From Thiodiazotropha sp050291245 (GTDB lineage: Bacteria; Pseudomonadota; Gammaproteobacteria; Chromatiales; Chromatiaceae): 64,000 nucleotides of DNA. The notes beneath the pieces were generated by a model. The model was not told the DNA's origin, did not search any database, and saw only the letters and a program-made list of their open reading frames with translations. The translations under genes and the position numbers were made by a program. The stretch is taken from positions 67,142 to 131,141 of the forward strand of contig JBNKJP010000064.1 in assembly GCA_050291245.1 (NCBI GenBank). Reading direction: 5' to 3'. Shown piece by piece: positions 46,590 to 55,193 of this stretch (within the stretch, counting starts at the first letter, position 1; every line of letters starts with the position of its first letter).

Positions 46590-46836
46590 ATGGCGAGGTT
46601 TGGCAAGAACGGTGACATCCGACAAGCTGAAAAACCTCGGACTTCTTTGATAACTGAGATTCTGACAGGTCCTTTTCAGGGAGTACACTGCACCGACCAA
46701 TCCCTTGAATTGGCTTTCGAAGAGATTCGTCATGAACAGCTAGTGTTGGAACCATCTGTAAACGATCCAGAATCGGAGGCAGATCCTGTGGGATATGGCC
46801 TCGTTTGTCTTCACGAATGATACGCTCCAAGTAAAT
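46590..46836 (-). pseudogene. Decayed C-terminal end of a REP-associated transposase gene
   Basis: Minus-strand fragments match the 3' end of the transposase family gene. One frame gives RIIREDKRGHIPQDLPPIL, nearly identical to the intact gene at about 63900. After a shift, another frame gives FKGLVGAVYSLKRTCQNL, the expected family C-terminus. The 5' part is gone and is replaced at 46832-46852 by the repeat TGACTGTCCCGATTT. Located just upstream of otsA. Confidence 0.8.
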
Positions 46837-46852
46837 CGGGACAGTCAACGAT
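46832..46852 (-). repeat. ACTGTCCCGATTT repeat motif at the transposase remnant
   Basis: Read on the minus strand: CGTTGACTGTCCCGATTTAC. The same core recurs at 47003-47026, 48375-48390 and 59183-59200 on the plus strand. It forms the 5' junction of the transposase remnant. Confidence 0.7.
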
Positions 46853-47002
46853 TACATGGCGGGGAGCTTGGGCGATACCCAAGCAGAATGACAATCGGAC
46901 TCCTAGATTCAAAGTTCCATAAATCTATAAAGCCACAATTCCTTATTCTGCGTTTAAGTTTCTATTTTAATTAAATCAATAATGTAGCGGTAAGTTATCG
47001 CT

Positions 47003-47026
47003 CTGGAAAACGATGGCTGTCCCGAT
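47003..47026 (+). repeat. GATGGCTGTCCCGATTT repeat motif
   Basis: GGAAAACGATGGCTGTCCCG followed by ATTT, a copy of the motif at 46832 (inverted), 48375 and 59183. It lies in a 730-bp region (46454-47185) that otherwise contains only the transposase remnant and AT-rich DNA. Confidence 0.6.
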
Positions 47027-47185
47027 TTACCGATTTTAGCTTCTTAGCATAAGTGCCGATTAGTCGGCAGCTAATAGATTCTCGTTGCGCTGATCTGTGC
47101 TATTTTTTCGTTACACGCTAGAAGTAGTCATTCATAGTGTGTCCTTTATCATTATCAGATCAACTCATGAACTGAGTGAAATATA

Positions 47186-47920
47186 TTAAAGTGATGCAAA
47201 AGACTCACTCGAATTTTTCAGATCACCCCCCCTAGGTTTAACATAAAATTCCAGTTGATAGAACGCTTCCGCAAAATGACAGTATCGCTTTGCTTCATCT
47301 TTGGATGCAAAAGATGAAACGATGACTAAAAACGCGGGTTGTGCAGCACTATCATCCAAAGCAACTTGGGATGGAAGACTCTTTGCCGTTAATTCGGCTT
47401 GGAAATTGACCGCGTTTTCATATAAGTTGAATCGTCCTGCTTGGACCAAAAACTCATTAATGCTTTGTAATGAAGAGACTTTTGATAATGTGTATTTGAA
47501 CTCGGTTCTCTCCTTGATACTCGATTTGCCAGCCACGCCATGCTGGAGATTTTCTGGCAATTGATTCCGATCATCCGCGACATCTGTCAAACTGCTTTCA
47601 GGTGCTTTACTTGCATCCATAGACTCGATGCCCTTGCTCCCCTCACCATCATTTTCACCAGGTAGTCTTGGGTCGGGATCCAAATCATCCGTGTTGACAG
47701 ACTCGTTTTGTTTCGCATATAGATCATTCCTCTCTGAACGATCTGGCGCTGAAACATCTCGCTCTGAAGCTTGCGTTTCGGATAAAGTCTCGTTAACGGA
47801 TGGTTGTGGCTGACTTGACCATCCGGTATAAACTCCCCCGATAAAACATACGACTGGCAATATACTGGCACCTATCAATATAGCCTTGAAGTCCTTTTGA
47901 TAAATCTTTAGATAACTCAT
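47186..47920 (-). CDS. Single-pass membrane protein with divergent SPOR domain
   Basis: 244 aa. A short cytosolic start and one membrane helix (about 14-34, AILIGASILPVVCFIGGVY) precede a long charged, Ser/Asp/Glu-rich linker (about 40-150). A C-terminal SPOR-like domain follows (about 160-235: LVQAGRFNLYENAVNFQAEL then FLVIVSSFASKDEAKRYCHF). SPOR domains bind denuded peptidoglycan at division sites. The topology (cytosolic N-terminus, periplasmic SPOR) fits FtsN-like or DamX-like proteins, but there is no cell-division neighbour. Isolated gene. Confidence 0.65.
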   Translation of the reverse strand: MSYLKIYQKDFKAILIGASILPVVCFIGGVYTGWSSQPQPSVNETLSETQASERDVSAPDRSERNDLYAKQNESVNTDDLDPDPRLPGENDGEGSKGIESMDASKAPESSLTDVADDRNQLPENLQHGVAGKSSIKERTEFKYTLSKVSSLQSINEFLVQAGRFNLYENAVNFQAELTAKSLPSQVALDDSAAQPAFLVIVSSFASKDEAKRYCHFAEAFYQLEFYVKPRGGDLKNSSESFASL

Positions 47921-48010
47921 CGTCGCTCCCCTATATTGTCAATTTTCCGACACCACTAAACATCAGGCAATAAACGTGCCGGTTTATGAAAAAGCCGGTG
48001 TCGGATTACC

Positions 48011-48058
48011 GACCAGCTATCCAGAAGCTATCCAGACGAAGCTATCCAGACACCTAGG
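48011..48058 (+). repeat. Tandem AGCTATCCAG repeats (array 1)
   Basis: Three units of AGCTATCCAG(A) spaced by AGA/CGA, ending GACACCTA, a variant of the GACACCCA motif. Similar short arrays are at 48228-48269 and 58945-58985. Units are too short and irregular for CRISPR. Confidence 0.8.
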
Positions 48059-48078
48059 CCTAGCTATCGTGGCACCCA

Positions 48079-48215
48079 GTGCTCCGAGCAAACCGACAAG
48101 AGATTGGAGGTGAAAGCCCTCAACCCGGAAAGGAGTAGCGATCCACCGGGGCAATGAGTCATGGGCAGTTGACAGCGAGGTCGGAGGTTAAGCGTTGACT
48201 GGGGAAAGAGCGGGC
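48079..48215 (+). repeat. GTGC-starting fragment resembling a group II intron 5' end
   Basis: Starts right after CACCCA with GTGCTCCGAGCAAACCGACA and continues GGAGGTGAAAGCCCTCAACC, then CCACCGGGG and AGCGAGGTCGGAGG. It aligns over about 120 bases with 58986-59108. The GUGYG start and the GGUGAAAG block suggest a truncated group II intron domain I. No intron-encoded reverse transcriptase or domain V was recognised. Confidence 0.45.
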
Positions 48216-48227
48216 TCAAGTTTTAAA

Positions 48228-48269
48228 GCTATCCAAAAGCTATCCAAACAAAAGCTATCCAGACACCCA
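48228..48269 (+). repeat. Tandem AGCTATCC repeats (array 2)
   Basis: Three units of AGCTATCC(A) ending AGACACCCA, directly followed by a GTGCGCCGAG intron-like start at 48270. Confidence 0.8.
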
Positions 48270-48304
48270 GTGCGCCGAGCAAAATCGGCAAGAGATTGGG
48301 GTCC
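48270..48304 (+). repeat. Very short GTGCG intron-like fragment
   Basis: GTGCGCCGAGCAAAATCGGC followed by AAGAGATTGGGGTCC, identical in its first 27 bases to the start at 58986 but cut off early. It is then joined to CAGTTACCC and the 70-bp repeat, which suggests internal deletion of a longer element. Confidence 0.5.
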
Positions 48305-48315
48305 AGTTACCCTGC

Positions 48316-48390
48316 AGTTACCCGGACACCCAAGCTAAGAGTAGCATCCTCGCATTGAAAAACGATCAAAAACGATGACTGTCCTGATTT
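48316..48390 (+). repeat. 70-bp dispersed repeat, copy 1
   Basis: TTACCCGGACACCCAAGCTA then AGAGTAGCATC, TTGAAAAACGAT and CGATGACTGTCCTGATTTG. It aligns almost base for base with 59131-59200, and its first half with 63021-63060 upstream of the transposase gene. Its right end touches the truncated pseudogene at 48404. Confidence 0.8.
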
Positions 48391-48403
48391 GTGCTGATTT
48401 GTG

Positions 48404-49202
48404 TGATTTGTGCTGCGTGATCTCTGTGAAGCAGCCGGTTACTCGGATGGCCCTGGCGAGGTGGCCGCCATAGATAACGGGGCATTGCTCAAGCGTTATA
48501 TGGATGATTTCCGCTTTTTCCTCGAGAAGAACGGTAATGACCGCAGTTTGATACAGCTTGAACCCGATTTCTGGGGCTATGTTCAGTCGATCGACAGTAA
48601 CCCGCGTCAGGTACCGGCACAAGTTGCCTCAGCCAACCCGACCGATTGCGCCTCGCAAGAGAACAGCGCCGCCGGACTCGCCAGCTGTATGATCTCGATG
48701 GTGTCAAATACGCCCCCAACGCAGCCGTAGGGATCCGCTCCACTTGCTGGAACTATGCGCAGGCAGGTGGTCCTCAGGCGTGTATGCAATTCATGCGTGA
48801 CCTGGGCGCTGGACAGGGCGACTTTCTGATTGCAGATGCCTCGGATCGCGATGCGGGCTGGTATGAGTTGCAAGGACAGAGTTGGCATTGGTGGGATGAT
48901 CAAGGTTTTGCCGACTATCTCGCCTACATCAAGACGGTAACCGAGGGTGTGGGCAAGCCGATGATTATCTGGCAGATCCCCCCCCCCTGGGCAACATGGC
49001 TCAGAACAGCACCTGCCAGCACTATAAGGACAACAAACTGGACTATCTTTTCTCACATATGGACGAAGTCGCCGACGCACATATTGCGGCGTTGCTGTTC
49101 GGTCCTGGGCAGCAAGAACAGACCGCCCCGGAGAGCGATGGCGGCAATCTGATCAATAAGACCATTAACTACTACAATTCGGGAGGTATCCCGTTGCGCT
49201 GA
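48404..49202 (+). pseudogene. 5'-truncated, frameshifted gene, probably a secreted glycoside-hydrolase-type protein
   Basis: Three consecutive plus-strand frames read as one protein: LCEAAGYSDGPGEVAAIDN..FLEKNGNDRSLIQLEPDFWGY; KYAPNAAVGIRSTCWNYAQA..WHWWDDQGFADYLAYI; then MAQNSTCQHYKDNKLDYLF to a normal stop at 49202. Frame changes are near 48710 and in a run of ten C at 48978-48987. The pattern (LEPDFWGY, KPMIIWQIP) recalls (beta/alpha)8-type hydrolases with catalytic Glu, but the family is not certain. The 5' end is replaced by the 70-bp repeat. Without the N-terminus it is presumably dead. Confidence 0.75.
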
Positions 49203-49361
49203 TACGCCATTCGTCGGCTCGGTAATATCCAATAGGATCTTGCCGGGCTGACGCTAGGGTAACTTTATTGGTAGCAGTCTGCAGTTTCAACGCTGTTGTG
49301 CAAGAACGAGGTTAGGTAATAAAAATAGATCGTCATATGGTCGAGATAGAAGATGAAAATA

Positions 49362-49865
49362 TCAAACAGCTATCAGAACATCGTGCTGCTTGCTGATTTG
49401 TATGGCCGCAGTCTCAACAATATCTACGACTTGATTGGATGGTAACTGGCATATCAAATAGTTGGCGAAATTACGGTCGCTGTAGAGCAGATGATCGATC
49501 TGGCAATGTTTGATCGCTGTCATGGTTTGAAGAGTAAAGTCTCTGCCGCCTTCCTCGATATCCCGGATATGCTCCTGCAATTCAGCCAGTAGCATGACAT
49601 GCTCTCGGTGGTGGTTCGGCAGACCCGGATAGCCATATTTCTGCATCAAGGCTTCCTCGGTCTCGGCATGCCGGTGAGCAAGCGCTCTGTAGTGACAGAG
49701 TTGCTGACATATTGCATCCATTCCTACTTTGCTTTTCTGCAAGACCAGTTGGTGTAGATTGTTCAATGTTTCGACCAGTTCGAGATGTTGATCATCCAGA
49801 TGATCAAATCCGAGTAGCCAGTCATCACGCCAGAACAGAAATGGTTTCATTGTAGCGATCTCCAT
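49362..49865 (-). CDS. Bacteriohemerythrin-type protein
   Basis: 167 aa from ATG 49865 with AAAGGAG upstream; a second ATG at 49850 is also possible. Four-helix hemerythrin fold with diiron ligands: FDHLDDQHLELVETLNNLH (HxxxE-like), HRHAETEEALM (HxxxE), and HHREHVMLLAEL. The last ligand region appears as HCQIDHLLYSDRNFANYL, near the family's usual HIxxxD. Such proteins bind O2 and may store or sense it. Isolated gene. Confidence 0.88.
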   Translation of the reverse strand: MEIATMKPFLFWRDDWLLGFDHLDDQHLELVETLNNLHQLVLQKSKVGMDAICQQLCHYRALAHRHAETEEALMQKYGYPGLPNHHREHVMLLAELQEHIRDIEEGGRDFTLQTMTAIKHCQIDHLLYSDRNFANYLICQLPSNQVVDIVETAAIQISKQHDVLIAV

Positions 49866-50152
49866 ATCAGAGAACTCTCCTTTATAAATTGGTTGCGATT
49901 CCAGCGCGTCATCGCAATCCAATATCTACTCCCTGGTGAGGGAAAAAGGTATTCTATGATTATGCTTAGAGTCCATGATCGGCAGGGACTTTATAAAACT
50001 TTAATAGGTAGAGCAAGAAATAAGAATACAAATACTATTACCTAAACATTGCTCAATCTCTTGCAGAAGAACCTGATCCCGCAGGTCCCATTGACTATAG
50101 GGCCAGAAAAAATGTGAAAATTCATTAGTAATGCAGAGCGATCTGTAGGCTC

Positions 50153-51079
50153 TCACTGGACAAGGTTTTTGATATCCCGCATCGGCGACGCGCCGAACAA
50201 CCGGCTGTATTCCCGGCTGAACTGGGACGGGCTTTCATAACCGACTTCAAACGCGGCCCGGGAGACATCCAGGTTGTTCGCCAGCATCAGTCGACGGGCT
50301 TCGTTCAGGCGCATTCTCTTTTGGAATTGAAGCGGACTCATGGCGGTGATGGAGCGAAAGTGGTTGTGAAAGGCGGAGACACTCAATCCCGCTTTGTCCG
50401 CCAGCTCTTCGACTTTTACCGGTTTGCTGAAGTTCGCTTTGAGCCAGTCGATGGCCCGGGCGATCTGATAACTGTGATTTCCCATGGTGGAGATCTGGCG
50501 CAAGCGCGGTCCCTGTTCGCCCATGAGCAGGCGGTAGAGGATCTCTTGTTGAATGAGCGGCGCCAGCGCGGTGATGTCTTGTGGGTGCTCCAGCAGGTCG
50601 AGCAGCCGGATAAAGGCGTCATGCAGGGGCGCTGAGGTTTCACTGACGGCAATGCCCAGGCGGTCTTTGGCCGGGCGCAAGGGTGGGGCGTCGTTTTCCA
50701 GCATCAAACGGGCGATGGTGCGCAGGTCCAGCTCCATGGTCAGACCCAGATAGGGCTTTTCGTGACTCGCTTCAATGATTTGCGCCACCACCGGCAGATC
50801 GACGGAGGTGATGAGGAATCGGTGCGCATCATAGACATAGCTGTCTTCCCCAAGGAACAGGCGCTTGCGTCCCTGTCCGATCAGGCAGATGCTCGGGGCT
50901 AGCATGTAGCTCGTGGGTTCTGTGGGGGTCTCCCAGCGATGCAGATTGAGTCCCTGGATGGGGGTTTCGAAACTGTTGGCGCCTTCGGTCCAACGGGCAA
51001 TCTTTGCCGCCAGGCTTGTCGGTTTGCTTGCGATCCCGCGACGCTTTTCTGTGCCGGTGCTTGAGCTGTCGTTAACCAT
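50153..51079 (-). CDS. AraC-family transcriptional regulator (YqhC-like)
   Basis: 308 aa from ATG 51079 (ribosome site AGGAAA). An AraC-type N-terminal sensing domain (about 30-190; SICLIGQGRKRLFLGEDSYVYDAHRFLI) is followed by two helix-turn-helix units (about 210-305; LADKAGLSVSAFHNHFRSITAMSPLQFQ and AAFEVGYESPSQFSREYSRLFG). Divergent from a YqhD-like dehydrogenase gene, as E. coli yqhC is located next to yqhD, where YqhC activates yqhD in response to aldehydes. The same control is inferred here. Confidence 0.9.
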   Translation of the reverse strand: MVNDSSSTGTEKRRGIASKPTSLAAKIARWTEGANSFETPIQGLNLHRWETPTEPTSYMLAPSICLIGQGRKRLFLGEDSYVYDAHRFLITSVDLPVVAQIIEASHEKPYLGLTMELDLRTIARLMLENDAPPLRPAKDRLGIAVSETSAPLHDAFIRLLDLLEHPQDITALAPLIQQEILYRLLMGEQGPRLRQISTMGNHSYQIARAIDWLKANFSKPVKVEELADKAGLSVSAFHNHFRSITAMSPLQFQKRMRLNEARRLMLANNLDVSRAAFEVGYESPSQFSREYSRLFGASPMRDIKNLVQ

Positions 51080-51395
51080 GCTGTTTCCTGTCTGACAATA
51101 CGCTCCCGCTCTGTGAAGCATGCCGGAAGTCTAGCAGCGTCGGGTTTGAGCTGCCAATGCTTGCGAGTAAAAAAATGTAGAATCAGGCAGTGCTTAATAA
51201 GCGCCCTCAGGTAATAAATTAATATAAATATCAATAATATAATAACTTAATGCCAGGGCTTTAGCGTGGCTATTGCGTGCGTGTATTGAATAATATCAAG
51301 AGGATTAGGCAAGAGATAAATAGGATCGTGATAGCGCCTGTCGGACTCTGCTGCCTAATATGGATAGCAACAAAACCCATCCGTGGAGACAGCCC
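51080..51395. promoter_or_regulatory. Divergent control region between the AraC-type regulator and the YqhD-like gene
   Basis: 316 bp, AT-rich in its middle (51180-51250), non-coding. It should contain the promoters of both divergent genes and the regulator's operator; no operator could be picked by eye. Confidence 0.5.
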
Positions 51396-52586
51396 ATGCA
51401 ATTCGAATATCAAAACCCGACCCGCCTCATTTTTGGCGCCGGTTCCCTTTCCCGTCTGGGGGAGATGGCCGGCCAATACGGCCAGCGCGCCTTGCTGGTG
51501 ACCGGCGGGGGGAGCGTGAAACGAAGCGGTACCTTCGAGCGTGCGGTTCAAAGCCTCAGGGATGCGGGTATCTCGGTGTTTGAGTGCGAGGGAGTGGAAC
51601 CCAACCCCAGACTGACATCGGTGAAGCGGGGCGCGGCCATCGCGCGGGAAAACGGTTGCGATCTGGTGGTCGCGCTGGGCGGGGGCAGCGTTATGGACGC
51701 GGCCAAGGTGATGGCGGCGGCGGTCTACTATGAAGGCGATCCCTGGGACATGATCTACCATGGTCAGGCCGCGCCCCATTTTCCCACCCAGGCGCTGCCC
51801 CTGATTACGGTTCCGACCCTGGCGGCCACCGGCTCCGAGATGAACTGCGGCGCGGTCATTTCGAATCAAGAGACCCAGGAAAAATCCTTTGTCCAGGCCC
51901 CTTGCCTCTATCCCAAGGTGGCGCTGCTCGACCCGGAACTGACCCTGAGCGTGCCCAAGGACCAGACCGCCTATGGCGTCTGCGACCTGATCACCCATAT
52001 CACCGAAAGCTATTTCAACGGCAACGGCGATACGCCGATTCAGGATCGCTTTGCCGAAGGCGCGATTCTGACCGCCATGGAGTACGGTCCCAAGGCCATT
52101 GCCGACGGTAGCGATCTGAATGCGCGCACCCAGTTGCAGTGGGCGGCCACGGTCGCTTTGAACAGTTGGATTCAATCGGGGAGCGGCACTGCGGGGTATC
52201 CGGTGCACATGATCGAACACACGGTTTCGGCCTATCACGACCTCACCCATGGAGCGGGGCTATCCATCATCAATCCGTCATGGATGCGCTTTGCCGCGCA
52301 AGGCGCCACGGCCAAGTTCGTGCAGTTTGCCGAGCGTATCTTCGGCCTGACGGCAAAGGGTCCGGACGATCTGGAATGCGCCCGGGCTGGGATCGATCGC
52401 TTCGAGGCGTTTCTCCAATCCATTGGCTGTCCGACCCGGTTCTCCGAGGTGGGGATTGATGATCAGTTGATCGAGACCTACGCTAAGGAAACCCTGCGCA
52501 TTATTAATGACGGAAACGGGCGGTTGCCGGCTGGTTTGCCGATGACCCAGGATGATATCGTTTCGGTGTTATACGCCGCGGCTTAG
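51396..52586 (+). CDS. Iron-containing alcohol dehydrogenase, YqhD-like
   Basis: 396 aa from ATG 51396 (MQFEYQNPTRLIFG), with GGAGA upstream; a longer in-frame opening from 51360 is unlikely. Group III metal-dependent ADH: the GGGSVMDAAKVMAAAV cofactor loop and metal ligands in VCDLITHITESYF (Asp, His) and HMIEHTVSAYHDLTHGAG (His, His) are intact. YqhD in E. coli is NADPH-dependent and reduces toxic short-chain aldehydes. First gene of a plus-strand cluster to 58660. Confidence 0.92.
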   Translation: MQFEYQNPTRLIFGAGSLSRLGEMAGQYGQRALLVTGGGSVKRSGTFERAVQSLRDAGISVFECEGVEPNPRLTSVKRGAAIARENGCDLVVALGGGSVMDAAKVMAAAVYYEGDPWDMIYHGQAAPHFPTQALPLITVPTLAATGSEMNCGAVISNQETQEKSFVQAPCLYPKVALLDPELTLSVPKDQTAYGVCDLITHITESYFNGNGDTPIQDRFAEGAILTAMEYGPKAIADGSDLNARTQLQWAATVALNSWIQSGSGTAGYPVHMIEHTVSAYHDLTHGAGLSIINPSWMRFAAQGATAKFVQFAERIFGLTAKGPDDLECARAGIDRFEAFLQSIGCPTRFSEVGIDDQLIETYAKETLRIINDGNGRLPAGLPMTQDDIVSVLYAAA

Positions 52587-52646
52587 TCAGCGAGCGGGCG
52601 GGGGAGTGTCGGGCTCGAATAATGGAAGATGATAGGAGTGATCGAT

Positions 52647-53813
52647 ATGCAGACCAAAAGTACGCTCTTTAAGACTGTATTACTGGCCTTGACGGGGAGC
52701 TTGGCGCGGTTTGGTTTCGCGGCGGAGTCGGTGGGTGCGCCACCGCCTTCGCAACAGTACTACCCGGCCGGTTCTCAGCAGTCGTTCAAGGGGCCGGAGG
52801 CGTATTTCACCGGAGATGTTCGGGTGGATATGCTGTTTCCCGGCAACGATACCGCTCACTATTCCGGCGCCTATGTCACCTTTCAGCCCGGTGCCCGCAC
52901 CGCATGGCATCTGCACCCGGCGGGACAGCATATGATCGTGACCGACGGGGTTGCCCTGACCGGAACCCGTGATGGGAAGATCATCGAGTTCGAGGAGGGC
53001 GAGACTGTCTGGTGTCCGCCGGACATCGATCATTGGCACGGCGCGACACCGGAAAAACCGATGACCCACCTGGTTATCACCGGTAGCAAGGATGGTGAGA
53101 ATGTGGTGTGGAAGGAGAAGGTCACCGATGAGCAGTACTACGGTGATCGGCAGGGGAAGGGGATGGCCGATGGGGATGCCTTGAGCGCAAAGCAACAGAG
53201 CATCATCCCGATTGCCGCCTATACCGCCAACGGGGATCTGGAGACCCTGAAGGCCGCGATCCCCGCGGGATTGAATGCGGGGCTGAGCGTCAACGAGATC
53301 AAGGAGATTCAGATTCATCTCTATGCCTACGTCGGTTTTCCCCGGGCGTTGAACGGTCTCGCCACCCTGATGGCGGTGGTCGAGGAGCGGAAGGCCAAGG
53401 GCATCAAGGACGAGATCGGCCAAGAGGCCACCCCGTTGCCCGAGGACAAGAGCAGCCTCGCCCTGGGCAAGGCGCTGCAAACCCAGCTGGCCGGCAAACC
53501 GGTTACGGGCCCGTTGTTCGAGTTCGCGCCCGCGATCAATACCTTCTTGCAAAGCCATCTGTTCGGCGATCTTTTCGCCCGGGGCATTTTGGATTATCAG
53601 AGCCGTGAAATCGCCACCCTCTCCGCGTTGGCGAGTATCGATGGAGTCGATGGGCAGCTCAAGGCACACATCGGGATTGCAACCAATGTGGGGTTGACCC
53701 AGGCGCAGCTGAAAGCGTTGACAGAGGTGCTGACCATGCGCGTGGGCAAGCCGGAGGGGCGCCGGGTGGCGCAGGCCTTACGCGAGGTTCTGCCTGAGCC
53801 GGGCGAAGGCTGA
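52647..53813 (+). CDS. Secreted cupin plus double carboxymuconolactone-decarboxylase-like protein
   Basis: 388 aa from ATG 52647 (AGGAG 8 bases upstream), with a signal peptide (about 1-25). Cupin at about 55-145: TAWHLHPAGQHMIVTDG and CPPDIDHWHGATP supply likely metal-ligand His residues. Two AhpD/CMD-like helical units follow (about 180-260, EIKEIQIHLYAYVGFPRALN; about 300-375, SREIATLSALASIDGVDGQL), without the CxxC of AhpD. Cupin-CMD proteins of this kind often sit near aldehyde/keto reductases; substrate unknown. Part of the aldehyde-response cluster. Confidence 0.85.
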   Translation: MQTKSTLFKTVLLALTGSLARFGFAAESVGAPPPSQQYYPAGSQQSFKGPEAYFTGDVRVDMLFPGNDTAHYSGAYVTFQPGARTAWHLHPAGQHMIVTDGVALTGTRDGKIIEFEEGETVWCPPDIDHWHGATPEKPMTHLVITGSKDGENVVWKEKVTDEQYYGDRQGKGMADGDALSAKQQSIIPIAAYTANGDLETLKAAIPAGLNAGLSVNEIKEIQIHLYAYVGFPRALNGLATLMAVVEERKAKGIKDEIGQEATPLPEDKSSLALGKALQTQLAGKPVTGPLFEFAPAINTFLQSHLFGDLFARGILDYQSREIATLSALASIDGVDGQLKAHIGIATNVGLTQAQLKALTEVLTMRVGKPEGRRVAQALREVLPEPGEG

Positions 53814-53841
53814 ATACAAGACCGGCAGAAGGAACCCACGG

Positions 53842-54306
53842 GTGTTAAGACATCGTTCGAAAGCCATCCCCTTGGCCATGTCCGTCGCGGCGCTCATTAT
53901 GGGTCCGGCTCTGGCCGAGCCCCATGACCCGGAATCCGGGAAGGAGATCGCCATGACTCGAATTCATGTGATCGTCGGAAGTGAAACGCTCTCCGGGACA
54001 CTCGACGACACCCCGGCAGGGCGTGACTTTGCCAGGCTGCTGCCGTTGGAGCTGTCCCTCAGAGACTACCATGGGACCGAGAAGATCGCGGACCTACCAC
54101 GGGCACTCGACACCCGGGAGGCCTCGTCCCGTTACACACCGAAAGCGGGAGACATTACTTACTACGCTCCCTGGGGCAATCTTGCGATCTTCTACAAGGC
54201 GTTCCAGACCTCCCGGGGATTGGTTCGTCTCGGTGCCTTCGACGGGCCCATCGATCCGTTATTGAAAGACGGCATTGATAGGGTCCGCATCGAGAAGGCC
54301 GATTAG
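53842..54306 (+). CDS. Secreted cyclophilin-like-fold protein
   Basis: 154 aa from GTG 53842 with AAGGA 9 bases upstream. Signal peptide about 1-25 (AALIMGPALAEP). The rest matches the short cyclophilin-like (PF18050-type) domain: TRIHVIVGSETLSGTLDDTP, ARLLPLELSLRDYHGTEKI, YTPKAGDITYYAPWGNLAIF. The family is common beside aldehyde reductases and flavodoxins; its own activity is not established. Lies 28 bp after the cupin/CMD gene. Confidence 0.85.
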   Translation: MLRHRSKAIPLAMSVAALIMGPALAEPHDPESGKEIAMTRIHVIVGSETLSGTLDDTPAGRDFARLLPLELSLRDYHGTEKIADLPRALDTREASSRYTPKAGDITYYAPWGNLAIFYKAFQTSRGLVRLGAFDGPIDPLLKDGIDRVRIEKAD

Positions 54307-54379
54307 CAGGGACGGTCCCGAGCCGTCTCCTTTCACTGTCTGAATGACAGCCGATACACCACCAATCAAGGAGTACATC

Positions 54380-55126
54380 ATGTCTGACAATATCAGCGGA
54401 AAAGTCATCGTCATTACCGGAGCCTCCAGCGGCATGGGGGAGGCGACCGCCCGGGATCTGGCGGCCAAAGGCGCCAAAGTCGTGCTCGGAGCGCGTCGTG
54501 CCGAGCGGTTGGACGCCATCGTGGCGGAGATCACCGCGGCGGGAGGGGAGGCGATCGCCGTGGCCACCGATGTGGCGAAGCTCGAGGATGTCCGCAAGCT
54601 GGTCGACACCGCCCAACAGACCTACGGCCGGGTGGATGTGATCTTCAACAATGCCGGTCTCATGCCCCTTTCGCCCCTGGAAAGTCTGCGCATCGATGAG
54701 TGGGACCGCATGATCGATGTGAACATGAAGGGCACCCTCTATGGCATCGCCGCCGCGCTGCCCTACATGAAAGCGCAGAAGTCCGGCCACGTCATCAACG
54801 TCTCCTCGGTCTATGGCCACAAGGTGGTGGCTACGGGCGCCGTCTATTGCGCCACCAAGCATGCGGTCCGGGCGATTTCCGAAGGACTGCGCCAGGAGGT
54901 GAAGAACTACAACATCCGTGTGACCACCATCTCTCCCGGGGCGGTGCGCACCGAGCTGACCGAGCACATCACCGAACCCGGACTGGCGGAAGGCGTCAGC
55001 GATGTGGTGGCCAAGATCGGCGTGCCGGCCAGCACCATGGCCAGTATGGTCGCGTTTGCGATTTCTCAGCCGGACGACGTGGATGTGAACGAAATCCTGT
55101 TCCGCCCGACGGTTCAACCGGAGTAA
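54380..55126 (+). CDS. Short-chain dehydrogenase/reductase
   Basis: 248 aa from ATG 54380 (AAGGAG at 54368-54373). Classical SDR: cofactor motif VITGASSGMGEATA, NNAGLMPLSPL, catalytic Ser in HVINVSSVYG, and YCATKHA (Tyr, Lys). The GARRAERLD segment after strand 2 favours NADP(H). YdfG-like SDRs reduce hydroxy-acids or keto/aldehyde compounds; here the context suggests an aldehyde/ketone substrate. Cytosolic. Confidence 0.93.
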   Translation: MSDNISGKVIVITGASSGMGEATARDLAAKGAKVVLGARRAERLDAIVAEITAAGGEAIAVATDVAKLEDVRKLVDTAQQTYGRVDVIFNNAGLMPLSPLESLRIDEWDRMIDVNMKGTLYGIAAALPYMKAQKSGHVINVSSVYGHKVVATGAVYCATKHAVRAISEGLRQEVKNYNIRVTTISPGAVRTELTEHITEPGLAEGVSDVVAKIGVPASTMASMVAFAISQPDDVDVNEILFRPTVQPE

Positions 55127-55193
55127 GCGATACCTTCTCTGATGCAAGGCGCACCGGAATCAACCCCATTGGATAACATGAGGAAGCATGATC

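Noticed and set aside
48011..48269. Possible CRISPR array
   Set aside because: Units are only about 10-17 bases, variably spaced without spacer-like unique sequence, and no cas genes are near.
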